DNA of 64,000 nt. It comes from Prauserella cavernicola. GTDB lineage: Bacteria; Actinomycetota; Actinomycetes; Mycobacteriales; Pseudonocardiaceae. Shown piece after piece: positions 16,846-24,817 of this stretch. Location: assembly GCF_016595675.1 (NCBI RefSeq), contig NZ_JAENJH010000002.1, positions 310,001 through 374,000 of the forward strand, given 5' to 3'. Made by a program: the position numbers and the translations under genes. The notes under the pieces are model-generated. The model searched no databases, was not told the DNA's origin, and was given only the letters and a program-made list of their open reading frames with translations. Every line of letters begins with the position of its first letter. Position 1 is the first letter of the stretch.

Positions 16846-17449
16846 CGCGCCTGCGCTTCACCAGCACAACCGTCACGATGGCCACCGCGATCGCGCCGAG
16901 TAGTACCCAGCTGCCCGCACCGACGATGCTCTCGACCTTCCTGGCCGCCTCGCCGGCCGCGGCGCCGATTCCGATGTGGAGCGCGCACCACGCGGCTGCG
17001 CCGACCGACACGGCGGGCAGGAACGTGCGGTACGCCATCCCCGAGGCACCCGCGGCCGCGGGCAGGAGCGTGCGCAGCACCGGCAGGAAGATCGCGATCA
17101 GCACCGCGCCGGATCCGCGTCTGCGCAACAGATCCGTGGCCTTGTCCCAGCCCTCGGCGCCGTGCTTGCGCACCAGCTTGGTCTGCCGCAGCCTCGGCCC
17201 GTACCGCTTGCCCAGCGCGTAGCCGACGGAGTCGCCAGCCACCGCGCAGACCGTGGTGACCAGCCACATGATCAGGAACTTCGCCGGAGTGCTCGCCGTG
17301 GTGCCCAGGATGAACAGGCCGGTCTCGCCCGGCGTGATGAAGCCCAGCCCGAGAGTGCACTCGCCGAACACGAGCAGCCCCGCACCCAGGGTCACGCCGG
17401 CGGGAGGAAGGCTCTGCAGCCAGTCGAGCAGATCGGTCACCAATGCCAT
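16826..17449 (-). CDS. DedA family membrane protein
   Basis: 207 residues with several membrane helices and the DedA (SNARE-associated/VTT) signature: GFITPGETGLFILG, then AVAGDSVGYALGKRYGPRL and the arginine-containing FLPVLRTLLPAAAGASGM. DedA proteins are lipid scramblases or flippases affecting undecaprenyl phosphate recycling in bacteria. The tail KRRRVRAASR is basic and cytoplasmic. It is a single gene, convergent with the TetR gene. Confidence 0.9.
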   Translation of the reverse strand: MALVTDLLDWLQSLPPAGVTLGAGLLVFGECTLGLGFITPGETGLFILGTTASTPAKFLIMWLVTTVCAVAGDSVGYALGKRYGPRLRQTKLVRKHGAEGWDKATDLLRRRGSGAVLIAIFLPVLRTLLPAAAGASGMAYRTFLPAVSVGAAAWCALHIGIGAAAGEAARKVESIVGAGSWVLLGAIAVAIVTVVLVKRRRVRAASR

Positions 17450-17558
17450 GTGCCCAGCGTGCCGACGCGACGAGAGGTGAACAGCTGTCGATCGGCAGCG
17501 GTGACCCTGTCGAAAGTAAACCGCCCACAGCGGTGACCGGATTGGCTAGAGTCGCCCG

Positions 17559-18371
17559 GTGGACCGGACTCAGCTCGCGGCGATCGCCGAGCAGACCGAC
17601 CGGATCGTGGCCTCGGGCCGCTACACCAGTGCCTCTGGCTCGACCGTGGACATCAGCCCCGCCGTGTTCGAGTCCGTGCGCGGCACCCGGCTCTACCTGC
17701 CGGAACAGACCACCGCGCCACCTCAGCCGGAACCCGATGTGGCCGCCAAGATCGAGGTCGTGGAGTGCTCCACGCTCGCGGCCGCCCGGCAACTCGTCGA
17801 CGACGGCCGCGACGAGCCCGCATGCCTGAACTTCGCCTCGGCCCGCAAGCCCGGCGGCGGCTACCGCACGGGAGCCCGCGCGCAGGAGGAGAGCCTGGCC
17901 AGGGCCTCGGGCCTGGTCGCCTGTCTCGAGGCGGCTCCCGGCTACTACTCCCACCACCGCGCGCATCGCGACGCGCTCTACACCGACCGGATCATCTACT
18001 CCCCCGGCGTTCCCGTGTTCCGCGACGACGAACACGCGCTGCTCGCCCAGCCCTACCAGGTCGCGTTCCTCACCTCGGCCGCTCCCAACGCCTCGGCGGC
18101 GAACGAGGACCAGCTCGAGCTCATCCCGGCCGCTCTGCGACAGCGCGCGGCGAAGGTGCTCACGGTCGCCCACCACAACGGTCATTCGCGGCTGGTGCTC
18201 GGCGCGTGGGGCTGCGGCGTGTTCGGCAACGACCCGAGGCTGGTGGCCACGACGTTCGCCGAACTGCTCGCCGGACCCTTCGCCGGGTGCTTCTCGCACG
18301 TGGTGTTCGCGGTGCTCGACCACCCCGGACGGCAGCCGCTCTCGGCGTTCCGGGACACGTTCGCGGGCTGA
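17559..18371 (+). CDS. Bacterial-type poly(ADP-ribose) glycohydrolase-like protein (DUF2263/TIGR02452)
   Basis: 270 residues from GTG. The macrodomain PARG signature is intact: GGG at 99-101 followed by QEE at 109-111 (PGGGYRTGARAQEES), with E111 expected to be the catalytic glutamate by analogy with the Thermomonospora curvata enzyme. The VTSSAPN-like stretch reads FLTSAAPNASA. Such enzymes remove ADP-ribose chains from proteins. No ADP-ribosyltransferase gene is near. A TAGAGT box 12 bp before the start hints at a nearly leaderless transcript. Confidence 0.85.
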   Translation: MDRTQLAAIAEQTDRIVASGRYTSASGSTVDISPAVFESVRGTRLYLPEQTTAPPQPEPDVAAKIEVVECSTLAAARQLVDDGRDEPACLNFASARKPGGGYRTGARAQEESLARASGLVACLEAAPGYYSHHRAHRDALYTDRIIYSPGVPVFRDDEHALLAQPYQVAFLTSAAPNASAANEDQLELIPAALRQRAAKVLTVAHHNGHSRLVLGAWGCGVFGNDPRLVATTFAELLAGPFAGCFSHVVFAVLDHPGRQPLSAFRDTFAG

Positions 18372-18381
18372 CAAGATGAAC

Positions 18382-18395
18382 TAGAACGTGTTCTA
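18382..18395 (+). promoter_or_regulatory. KstR-type operator upstream of LLM oxidoreductase
   Basis: TAGAAC-GT-GTTCTA, a perfect 6-bp inverted repeat with 2-bp spacer, fits the TnnAACnnGTTnnA motif reported for KstR, the TetR repressor of sterol and lipid catabolism genes in mycobacteria and rhodococci. It lies 24 bp before the chosen GTG start at 18420. The kstR gene is not in the window. Confidence 0.6.
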
Positions 18396-18419
18396 ATGCT
18401 GGCGACGAGAGGAGCCAGC

Positions 18420-19274
18420 GTGCGATACGGCGTCGTGTTGTTCACCAGCGACCGCGGCATCACCCCCGCCTCGGCCGCGCGGGCGGCGGAGGCCGCGGGG
18501 TTCGACTCCTTCTACGTGCCCGAACACACCCACATCCCCGTGAAACGCGAGGCGGCGCACCCCACGACGGGCGACGCGAGCCTGCCCGACGACCGCTACC
18601 TGCGCACGCTCGACCCGTGGGTGGCGCTGTCCACGGCGGCGTCGGTGACCAGCAGGATCACGCTGGCGACCGCGGTCGCACTGCCGGTGGAACACGATCC
18701 CATCACCCTGGCGAAGTCCATCGCCTCGCTCGACCATCTCTCCGGCGGCCGCGTGGTGCTGGGTGCGGGCTTCGGCTGGAACGTCGACGAGCTGAGCGAC
18801 CACGGAGTGCCCGCGGGCAAGCGCCGCACGATGCTGCGCGAGTACCTCGATGCCATGCGGGCGCTGTGGGAGCACGACGAGGCGAGCTACGACGGCGACT
18901 TCGTGCGCTTCGGACCGAGCTGGGCATGGCCGAAACCGGCTCAGGGAGCGGGCGTCCCCGTGCTGATCGGCGCGGGCGGCACCGAGCGGACGTTCACGTG
19001 GATCGCGCGCTGCGCCGACGGCTGGATCACCACACCGCTGGAGACCGACCTCGGCGACAAGATCGACCTGCTGCGCAAGGCCTGGCGCGACGCCGACCGT
19101 GCCGGAGAGCCGCAGGTCGTCGCGCTGGCGGGCAAGCCGGACAACGAGCAGCTGGAGACCTGGCGTTCGCTCGGGGTCACGGAGGTGGTGTTCGGGCTGC
19201 CGGATCGCGCCGAGGACGAGGTCGCCGGCTACATCGCCAAGCTCGGCGGCAAACTAGGCCGCGGGAGCGGCTAG
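18420..19274 (+). CDS. LLM class F420-dependent oxidoreductase
   Basis: 284 residues from GTG 18420, preceded by GAGAGGAG; an ATG at 18396 abuts the KstR-like box and lacks a ribosome site, so it is rejected. The luciferase-like TIM barrel is evident: VRYGVVLFTSDRG, FDSFYVPEHTHIPV, LATAVALPVEHDPITLAKSIASLDHLSGGR and GAGFGWNVDE. This matches the TIGR03619-type F420-dependent subgroup. The operator upstream suggests a role in lipid or sterol breakdown. The 3' end overlaps the convergent dehydrogenase gene by 21 bp. Confidence 0.88.
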   Translation: MRYGVVLFTSDRGITPASAARAAEAAGFDSFYVPEHTHIPVKREAAHPTTGDASLPDDRYLRTLDPWVALSTAASVTSRITLATAVALPVEHDPITLAKSIASLDHLSGGRVVLGAGFGWNVDELSDHGVPAGKRRTMLREYLDAMRALWEHDEASYDGDFVRFGPSWAWPKPAQGAGVPVLIGAGGTERTFTWIARCADGWITTPLETDLGDKIDLLRKAWRDADRAGEPQVVALAGKPDNEQLETWRSLGVTEVVFGLPDRAEDEVAGYIAKLGGKLGRGSG

Positions 19275-20204
19275 GTCGAGCACGACCTTGAGCCGGCCCG
19301 GCCCCGGCTCGGAGGCGAGCGCGAACGCCTCGTCGACATCGGTGACCACGTGGGTCACCAGCCGGTGCGCGAGCGCGGGCTCGCGCACCAGGTCGTCGAG
19401 CGCGCGGACCAGCACCCTCCTGCGGTCGAGCGTCAGCCCGCCGATCAGGCGGAGGTTGCGCCGGACCACGGCGTTCAGGTCCACCGGATACGGCCCCGCG
19501 CACGGGATCCCGAAGCAGTACACCGCGCCCTGGTCGGCAACGGCGGTGATCGCGTCGGCCAGGGTGTCGCGCTGGTGACCGACGGCCTCGATCACCACGT
19601 CGGGCCGCGGACCGGACAGCTCGCGTGCCCACTCCGCGCTGCCCGTCACCACCACGTCGTCGAGCCCGAACGCCGCGGCGTGCGCGGTGCGGTCCACGGG
19701 ATCGACGCCGGTGACGTGCGCGCCGCGCTGCCGCAGGACCCACGCGAACAGCAGCCCGATCGGCCCGAGGCCCACCACCGCGGCACGCTTGCCGCGCACG
19801 TCACCGAGCTGGTCGACGGCGTAGTGCACGCACGCGAGAGGCTGCGCGACGACGGTCGCGGCCCCGAGCGTCAGGCTCGGCGGCACGGCGCAGAGCCCGT
19901 CTCCGGCGGAGATCACCAGCTCGGCCAGCCCGTCCGAGGAAGAGGCCCAGCCGACCACGTGGGTACCGACCGGAAGCCCCGCATCGCGGGATTCGGTGAC
20001 CTCGCCGGTGATCTCGTGCAGCGGGAACCCGTGCGGCGGAGTGGCGCCGGCCAGCCTGCCACCGGCGCGGAAGTACGGCAGGTCGCTGCCGCAGATGCCG
20101 CCGTGGCGCGGGGCGACGAGCACCTCGCCCTCGCACAGCTCCCGGGGCTCGGGCACGTCGACGTGCTCGAGCGTGCCGGGCGCGCTCAGCCGCACCGCCC
20201 ACAT
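19254..20204 (-). CDS. MDR-family zinc-dependent alcohol/sugar dehydrogenase
   Basis: 316 residues, short for the family. The catalytic zinc region is present (GGICGSDLPYF with Cys; FPLHEITGEV with His-Glu), and the Rossmann motif is VVGLGPIGLLF. The four-cysteine structural zinc lobe is missing; that segment reads GWASSSDGLAELV. It is the last gene of the minus-strand transporter operon, 7 bp after the second permease, and so probably oxidises the imported sugar or sugar alcohol to an acid for the enzymes of the divergent arm. Substrate not determined. Confidence 0.82.
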   Translation of the reverse strand: MWAVRLSAPGTLEHVDVPEPRELCEGEVLVAPRHGGICGSDLPYFRAGGRLAGATPPHGFPLHEITGEVTESRDAGLPVGTHVVGWASSSDGLAELVISAGDGLCAVPPSLTLGAATVVAQPLACVHYAVDQLGDVRGKRAAVVGLGPIGLLFAWVLRQRGAHVTGVDPVDRTAHAAAFGLDDVVVTGSAEWARELSGPRPDVVIEAVGHQRDTLADAITAVADQGAVYCFGIPCAGPYPVDLNAVVRRNLRLIGGLTLDRRRVLVRALDDLVREPALAHRLVTHVVTDVDEAFALASEPGPGRLKVVLDLAAPAA

Positions 20205-20211
20205 CGCGGCG

Positions 20212-21060
20212 TCAGCCCTTGACCGAGCCCGAGGCCATTCCCTTGACCAGGAACGGCTCCAGGAACACGAAGAGGATCAACATCGGCACCATCGACATGA
20301 TGCCCGCTGCCATCAATCCGCTCCAGTCCACGCTGAACTCGCCGATGAACGAGGCGATGCCGACGGTGATGGTCCAGTCGCTCGGGTTGGGCATCAGCGT
20401 GCGGGCGAACAGGAAGTCACCCCACGCGAGGATGCAGGCGTAGGTGAACGTGGTCGCCAGGCCGGGGCGCAGCAGCGGCACGATCACCTGCCACAACGTG
20501 CGGAGCCTGCCGCAGCCGTCGATCATCGCGGCTTCCTCGATCTCCGAGGGAATCCCGTCGACGAAGCCCTTCATCAGCCACGTCGTGAACGGCACGGTGG
20601 CCGCGACGTTCACGAGGATCACCGACCACAAGTTGTTGATCATCCCGGCCGAGGCGAAGATGACGAACACGGGAATGATCAGCAGCGTTCCCGGCAGCAT
20701 GCGGCTGAACAGCAACGTGAAGCCCATCGCCTGCTGTGCCTTGGTGCGAAAACGCGAGAGGCTGTAGCCGCCGAGCGTGCTGATCACGATGGAGATCAGC
20801 GCCGTTCCCAGCGTCACCAGCGTCGAGTTCCATAGCCACAGCCCGATCGGCCTGCTCTCCAGCACCTCGCCGTAGGCATCGAAGCTCGCCGAGTCGGCGG
20901 GCGGCACGAGCGGTGGCGACGACGTCAGCAGCTCCCTCGACGGCACCACCGAGGTCATGACCATCCAGTAGACCGGGAAGAGCAGCACCGTCAGCACCGC
21001 GATGCTGATCGCCAGCAGGCCCCACTGCTGGGGCGTGCGCTTGCGCGTGAGCGTGCTCAT
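20212..21060 (-). CDS. Carbohydrate ABC transporter permease (MalG type)
   Basis: 282 residues with six membrane helices and the permease EAA loop near the end of the third quarter (EEAAMIDGCGRLRTLWQVIVPLLRPGL), which docks to the ATPase. The N-terminus (PQQWGLLAISIAVLTVLLFPVYWMV) is typical of the CUT1 MalG/UgpE group. Its start overlaps the stop of the MalF-type gene by 1 bp (TGATG). No ATPase gene is present in the cluster, so a shared MsiK-like ATPase elsewhere is expected. Confidence 0.9.
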   Translation of the reverse strand: MSTLTRKRTPQQWGLLAISIAVLTVLLFPVYWMVMTSVVPSRELLTSSPPLVPPADSASFDAYGEVLESRPIGLWLWNSTLVTLGTALISIVISTLGGYSLSRFRTKAQQAMGFTLLFSRMLPGTLLIIPVFVIFASAGMINNLWSVILVNVAATVPFTTWLMKGFVDGIPSEIEEAAMIDGCGRLRTLWQVIVPLLRPGLATTFTYACILAWGDFLFARTLMPNPSDWTITVGIASFIGEFSVDWSGLMAAGIMSMVPMLILFVFLEPFLVKGMASGSVKG

Positions 21061-22004
21061 CAGTTCATCCCCTCTCGCACCGAGCGGCCCGCGGCGAGCA
21101 GGAGCGCACCGGCGATGACCATCGTGACGACGCCGATCGCGGCCGAGGCGCCGAAGGTGAAGTACTCGAACGCCTCGTTGTAGATCCGCACGGCCAGCGT
21201 GGTCGTCGCGTCGTCGGGACCACCGCCCGTCAACGGGAAGATGAAGTCGAACTCGCGGAACACGCCGACGCCGGTGATCACGATCGCCAGCGCGGACGGG
21301 GCGCGCAGCGCGGGCCAGGTGACGTAGCGGAACTGCTGCCAGGGACCGGCGCCGTCGATGCGCGCCGCCTCGTACTGGTCACTGGGGATCGCCTGCAGCG
21401 CGGCCACGAGCACGAGCGTGAAGAACGGGTAGAACTTCCACACCGTCGGGATGATCACCGCGGTCATCGCGGTGTCGGCGTTGGCCAGCCAGGCGACGTT
21501 CGCGTCGATCAGGCCCACCGAGCGCAGCAGGTAGTTGATCACGCCGAACGAGCCGTCGAGCATCCAGCTGAACGCCGCGGCCACAGCGACGCCGGGCACC
21601 GCCCACGGCAGCAGCGCGAGCGGGCGCACGATGCGCTTGCCCGGAAACGTCTTGTTCAGCAGCAGCGCGAGCCCGAGACCGATCGCGAACGCGGGCACCA
21701 CGACGCCGACGGTGTAGACGATCGAGCGCCAGATGTCGCCGAGCAGCTTCGGGTCGGTGATCACGTCGACGTAGTTGCCGAGCGTCAGCGGGTACTGGCC
21801 GAGGTTCTGCAGGTCGGCGATCTCGCCGCCACGAAAGCTCAGGTTGATCGCGATGTAGATCGGGTAGGCCATGAGCAGCCCGACCGCGGCCAGCGTCGGC
21901 GTGAGCATGCCGTAGGCGAAGAGCCGGTCGCGCTGGGCGCGCGTGCGCCTGCGCTTCGGCGGGCCCTGCGTCCGCACGTCGGTGAGTCCCACGTCAGTCG
22001 TCAT
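21060..22004 (-). CDS. Carbohydrate ABC transporter permease (MalF type)
   Basis: 314 residues from ATG 22004, which overlaps the end of the binding-protein gene (ATGACGACTGA); a start at 22025 is also in frame. After a basic N-terminus (KRRRTRAQRDRLFAYG) come six membrane helices and the EAA loop YEAARIDGAGPWQQFRYVTWPALR. CUT1-family membrane partner of the next gene. Together they should form the channel fed by the lipoprotein encoded upstream. Confidence 0.9.
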   Translation of the reverse strand: MTTDVGLTDVRTQGPPKRRRTRAQRDRLFAYGMLTPTLAAVGLLMAYPIYIAINLSFRGGEIADLQNLGQYPLTLGNYVDVITDPKLLGDIWRSIVYTVGVVVPAFAIGLGLALLLNKTFPGKRIVRPLALLPWAVPGVAVAAAFSWMLDGSFGVINYLLRSVGLIDANVAWLANADTAMTAVIIPTVWKFYPFFTLVLVAALQAIPSDQYEAARIDGAGPWQQFRYVTWPALRAPSALAIVITGVGVFREFDFIFPLTGGGPDDATTTLAVRIYNEAFEYFTFGASAAIGVVTMVIAGALLLAAGRSVREGMN

Positions 22005-23265
22005 CGCCGACTCCTTCGAGGTCACGCTGCAGGGACTGCGCCACCCGCTCGACGGGCTGGTCGGTGGCGAGCAGCCGGATGGCGGCCGAGGCCACGGCGT
22101 CGCCGACGCGACCGTAGTTGCGCCGCAGCTGGGGCGACTCGGGGAAGATGTCCACGGCCTCGTCGGCCAGGCGCGCGAAGAGCTCCAGCTCGGGCGTCTC
22201 GCTCAGCGCCTGCTCGGTCACCGAGCCCTCGCGCGGCGCGGGCACTCCGGTGAGCTGCGTGTAGCGCTCCTGCCACCGCGGCTGCGAGGCCAGCTCCACG
22301 AACTCCCACACCGCGTCGGCCACCTCGGGTTCCGAGCCCGCCGCGAGGTGCAGGCTGTTGCTGACCCCTCCGGGGACCACCTCGAACGGCGGCGCGGTGA
22401 CCTTGAGGTGCTCGCGCACCTCGGGCGCAGCCGAATCCACTTCGGACAGCAGGAACGGCCCGTCGATGAGCATCGCGATCTGGCCGTTGAGGAAAAGCTC
22501 GTTGCGCTGCTGCGACTGGATTCCCGCCGGCGCGGTGGCCAGCACCTGGCGGTACTGCTCCAGCGCCGTGCGGGCGTCCGCACTCTCGGCGGTGATGCGG
22601 CCGTCCGGCTCCGACCACGACCCGCCGTTGCCGACCAGGAACGACGTCAGCTCGGTGTAGTTGTCCGGGTTCTGCACGGTCGTGGCGCCGAAGCCGAACG
22701 AGTCGCCCTGCTGCTCCGACACCGCCCGCGCGGCCGTGAGCAGCTGCTCCGGCGTCTCTGGCACCGGCACGCCCGCATCGGCCAGCAGCTGCTCGTTGTA
22801 GAACAGCGCGTAGCCGTAGCCGAGCAGCAGCAGGCCGTAGTAGCGGCCGTCCCACTTCATCTGCTCCTGCAGCGGGGTCCACTCCTCGAGCACGTCGGTG
22901 CCCGCGAGGCGGTCGTCGATCGGCGCGAGCCAGCCGCGCGCGGCGAATTCGACGGCGTTGCTGGAGGGCAGGTGCACGATGTCCGGCGGATCGCCCGCCG
23001 CGAACCGGGTGGTCTGCTGCGCGACGAAGCTGTCGAAGGGAACCTGGTAGAAGTCGATCTCGACGTCTGGGTGTTCGTCCTCGTAGGCGTCGATCAGCTC
23101 GTGCCAGAACGGCGAGAACGACTCGTCGTCGGCCTGCCAGGACGGGAACTCCAGCACGAGCTTGCCGTCCTCGGTGGACGGACCGCACGCGGAGGCGGCG
23201 GCGAGCAGCACGGCGGTGGCCGCCGTTGCCAGCACCCGCCTGGATTTGCGGTGCAAGGCGATCAT
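21994..23265 (-). CDS. Extracellular solute-binding lipoprotein of carbohydrate ABC transporter
   Basis: 423 residues. The ATG at 23265 is chosen because GGAGTG precedes it and the sequence then begins with a lipoprotein signal peptide ending in AAASAC; the open frame extends 60 codons further without such features. The mature part is a family 1 binding protein (FPSWQADDESFSPFWHELIDAYEDEHPDVEIDFYQVP). It captures the sugar outside the membrane for the two permeases that follow. Ligand unknown; the neighbouring enzymes point to a hexose-derived acid, sugar or short oligosaccharide. Confidence 0.92.
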   Translation of the reverse strand: MIALHRKSRRVLATAATAVLLAAASACGPSTEDGKLVLEFPSWQADDESFSPFWHELIDAYEDEHPDVEIDFYQVPFDSFVAQQTTRFAAGDPPDIVHLPSSNAVEFAARGWLAPIDDRLAGTDVLEEWTPLQEQMKWDGRYYGLLLLGYGYALFYNEQLLADAGVPVPETPEQLLTAARAVSEQQGDSFGFGATTVQNPDNYTELTSFLVGNGGSWSEPDGRITAESADARTALEQYRQVLATAPAGIQSQQRNELFLNGQIAMLIDGPFLLSEVDSAAPEVREHLKVTAPPFEVVPGGVSNSLHLAAGSEPEVADAVWEFVELASQPRWQERYTQLTGVPAPREGSVTEQALSETPELELFARLADEAVDIFPESPQLRRNYGRVGDAVASAAIRLLATDQPVERVAQSLQRDLEGVGDDD

Positions 23266-23296
23266 GTTCACTCCGTTGTGGACTTCCCCGGCCGCG

Positions 23297-23929
23297 TCAG
23301 CGCGGCCAGGAGCGCGCGAACCGTTCGGCTCGCGCGGTGAGCTCCGCCCAGTCCTGCCTGGCGACGAGCTCGGCCGAGACCAGCGCCGATCCGGCGGCCA
23401 CCGCGTGCGCGCCCGCCGCGGCCCACGTGGCCACGTCGTCGGCACCGATGCCGCCGGTCGGGATGATCCGGAGGTCGGGCATGGGCGCGAGCAGCTCGCG
23501 CAGGTAACCGGGTCCGACGGCGGACGCCGGGAAGAGCTTCAGGTAGTCGGCGCCGGCCTGCGCCGCGGAGTCGAGCTCCGTCGGTGTCAGCCCGCCGCAC
23601 ATCACGGGCACGCCCTCGGCCCGCGCGGCGTCGAGCACCGCGGGCCGGAACGTCGGCGTGACCAGGAACCGTGCGCCCGCGGCGATGGCCTCGCGCGCAT
23701 CGGCCTCGGTGCGCACGGACCCGGCCCCGATCACGCCCGGCCCCTGCTCGCGGTCGCGCAGCGCGCGGATGGCGTCGGCTGCGCCGCGCGTGGTGAGCGT
23801 GACCTCGACGGCGTGGACACCACCCCGCCACAGCGCCTCGGCCGCTGCCACAGCACCGCTCGCGTCGGGCAGCCGGATGATCCCGACCACCGGGGTCGAG
23901 TCCAGCGCCGCGGCGACGACGTCGGTCAT
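23297..23929 (-). CDS. KDPG/KDPGal-type aldolase (Eda family)
   Basis: 210 residues from ATG 23929, overlapping the iclR stop by 4 bp. Class I aldolase features of the family are present: VVGIIRLPDASGAVAAAEALWRGG, VEVTLTTRGA, IGAGSVRTEADAREAIAAGARFLVTP and DYLKLFPASAVGPGYL, where the Lys of YLKLFP is the Schiff-base residue. The family cleaves 2-keto-3-deoxy-6-phosphogluconate or -galactonate to pyruvate and glyceraldehyde 3-phosphate. The kinase that would supply the substrate is the PfkB gene of the divergent arm. Confidence 0.9.
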   Translation of the reverse strand: MTDVVAAALDSTPVVGIIRLPDASGAVAAAEALWRGGVHAVEVTLTTRGAADAIRALRDREQGPGVIGAGSVRTEADAREAIAAGARFLVTPTFRPAVLDAARAEGVPVMCGGLTPTELDSAAQAGADYLKLFPASAVGPGYLRELLAPMPDLRIIPTGGIGADDVATWAAAGAHAVAAGSALVSAELVARQDWAELTARAERFARSWPR

Positions 23930-24726
23930 CGGCCCGTTCCCGCGCTCACCGGGTGACTCGGGCCGATGTAGCCGAGACCGATGCTGATCGAGTCGGCCAC
24001 CTCGATGGCCTTGCGGCCCAGTTCCTCCTCGCGGTTGGGCAGGTCGATCGCCGAGAGTGGACCGGAGATCGAGATCGCCGCCGTCACCGAGCCCGTGCCG
24101 TCGAGCACCGGCGCGGACACGCACGCGCGTCCGAGCGCGAGCTCCTCGCGCTCCACGGAGTAGCCACGCTCGGCGACCTGCGTCAGCTCGGCATCGAGCT
24201 GGTCGTGCGTGATGAGCGTGTGCTGGGTGTAGCGCGGCAGCTCCGGCAGCAGCTCGCGGCGCTGCTCCGGGGTGAGCCCGAGCAGCAGGCACTTGCCGAT
24301 CCCGGTGGCGTGCAACGGGTTGCGCTGGCCCAGCAGGCTGTAGGACTTGGGCGCGAGGTTTCCCTCGAAGTTGCACAGGTAGAACAGCGACGCCCCGCGC
24401 CGCACGGCGACGTTGGCGCCGAGGCCGAGTGAGCACGCGAGGCTCTGCGCGTGGTGGCGCGCCTCGCGGTGCACCGGGTGCTGGTTCACGGCGGCGCCCG
24501 CCAGCGAGATCACCGCGGGGCCGAGCCGGTACAGCGAGCTGATCTCGTCGCGCTCCACGTACTCGAGCTGTTCGAGCGTCGCGAGCAGCCGGGAGGCCGT
24601 CGACTGGCCGACACCCGCGCGCTGCGCGACGTCGGAGACCCGCAGGTCGCCACGGCCGTCGAGGAAGGTGGCCAGCACGGCCGCCGCCTTCTCGACGCTC
24701 TGGTTCATCCCCTGATCGGCTGCCAT
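23926..24726 (-). CDS. IclR family regulator of the sugar-acid cluster
   Basis: 266 residues. The N-terminal winged helix (NQSVEKAAAVLATFLDGRGDLRVSDVAQRAGVGQSTASRLLATLEQLEYVER) and the C-terminal effector domain with ISISGPLSAIDLPNREEELGRKAIEVADSI are typical IclR. It is the first gene of the minus-strand arm and divergent from the dehydratase gene; palindromic sequence lies between. A local sugar-acid-responsive repressor or activator is the likely role. Confidence 0.92.
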   Translation of the reverse strand: MAADQGMNQSVEKAAAVLATFLDGRGDLRVSDVAQRAGVGQSTASRLLATLEQLEYVERDEISSLYRLGPAVISLAGAAVNQHPVHREARHHAQSLACSLGLGANVAVRRGASLFYLCNFEGNLAPKSYSLLGQRNPLHATGIGKCLLLGLTPEQRRELLPELPRYTQHTLITHDQLDAELTQVAERGYSVEREELALGRACVSAPVLDGTGSVTAAISISGPLSAIDLPNREEELGRKAIEVADSISIGLGYIGPSHPVSAGTGR

Positions 24727-24746
24727 GCCACCCTTCCTCGGTTTGT

Positions 24747-24792
24747 TGCATTGCCTGTGCAGTATGTGGAAGTCTTAACCACATGATGCATG
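24747..24792. promoter_or_regulatory. Palindrome cluster in the IclR/dehydratase intergenic region
   Basis: The 91-bp gap holds ATGTGG-N9-CCACAT at 24764-24784 (perfect arms), flanked by TGCA-N7-TGCA at 24747-24761 and GATGCATG near 24785. IclR proteins bind such short palindromes; this is the only shared control region of the two arms. Confidence 0.5.
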
Positions 24793-24817
24793 GAGTCAAC
24801 CAGATAGAGCATCTCGT

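Noticed and set aside
23930-24799. Long N-terminal extension of the KDPG-type aldolase frame
   Set aside because: The extension is the out-of-frame reading of iclR; the family-sized protein begins at 23929.
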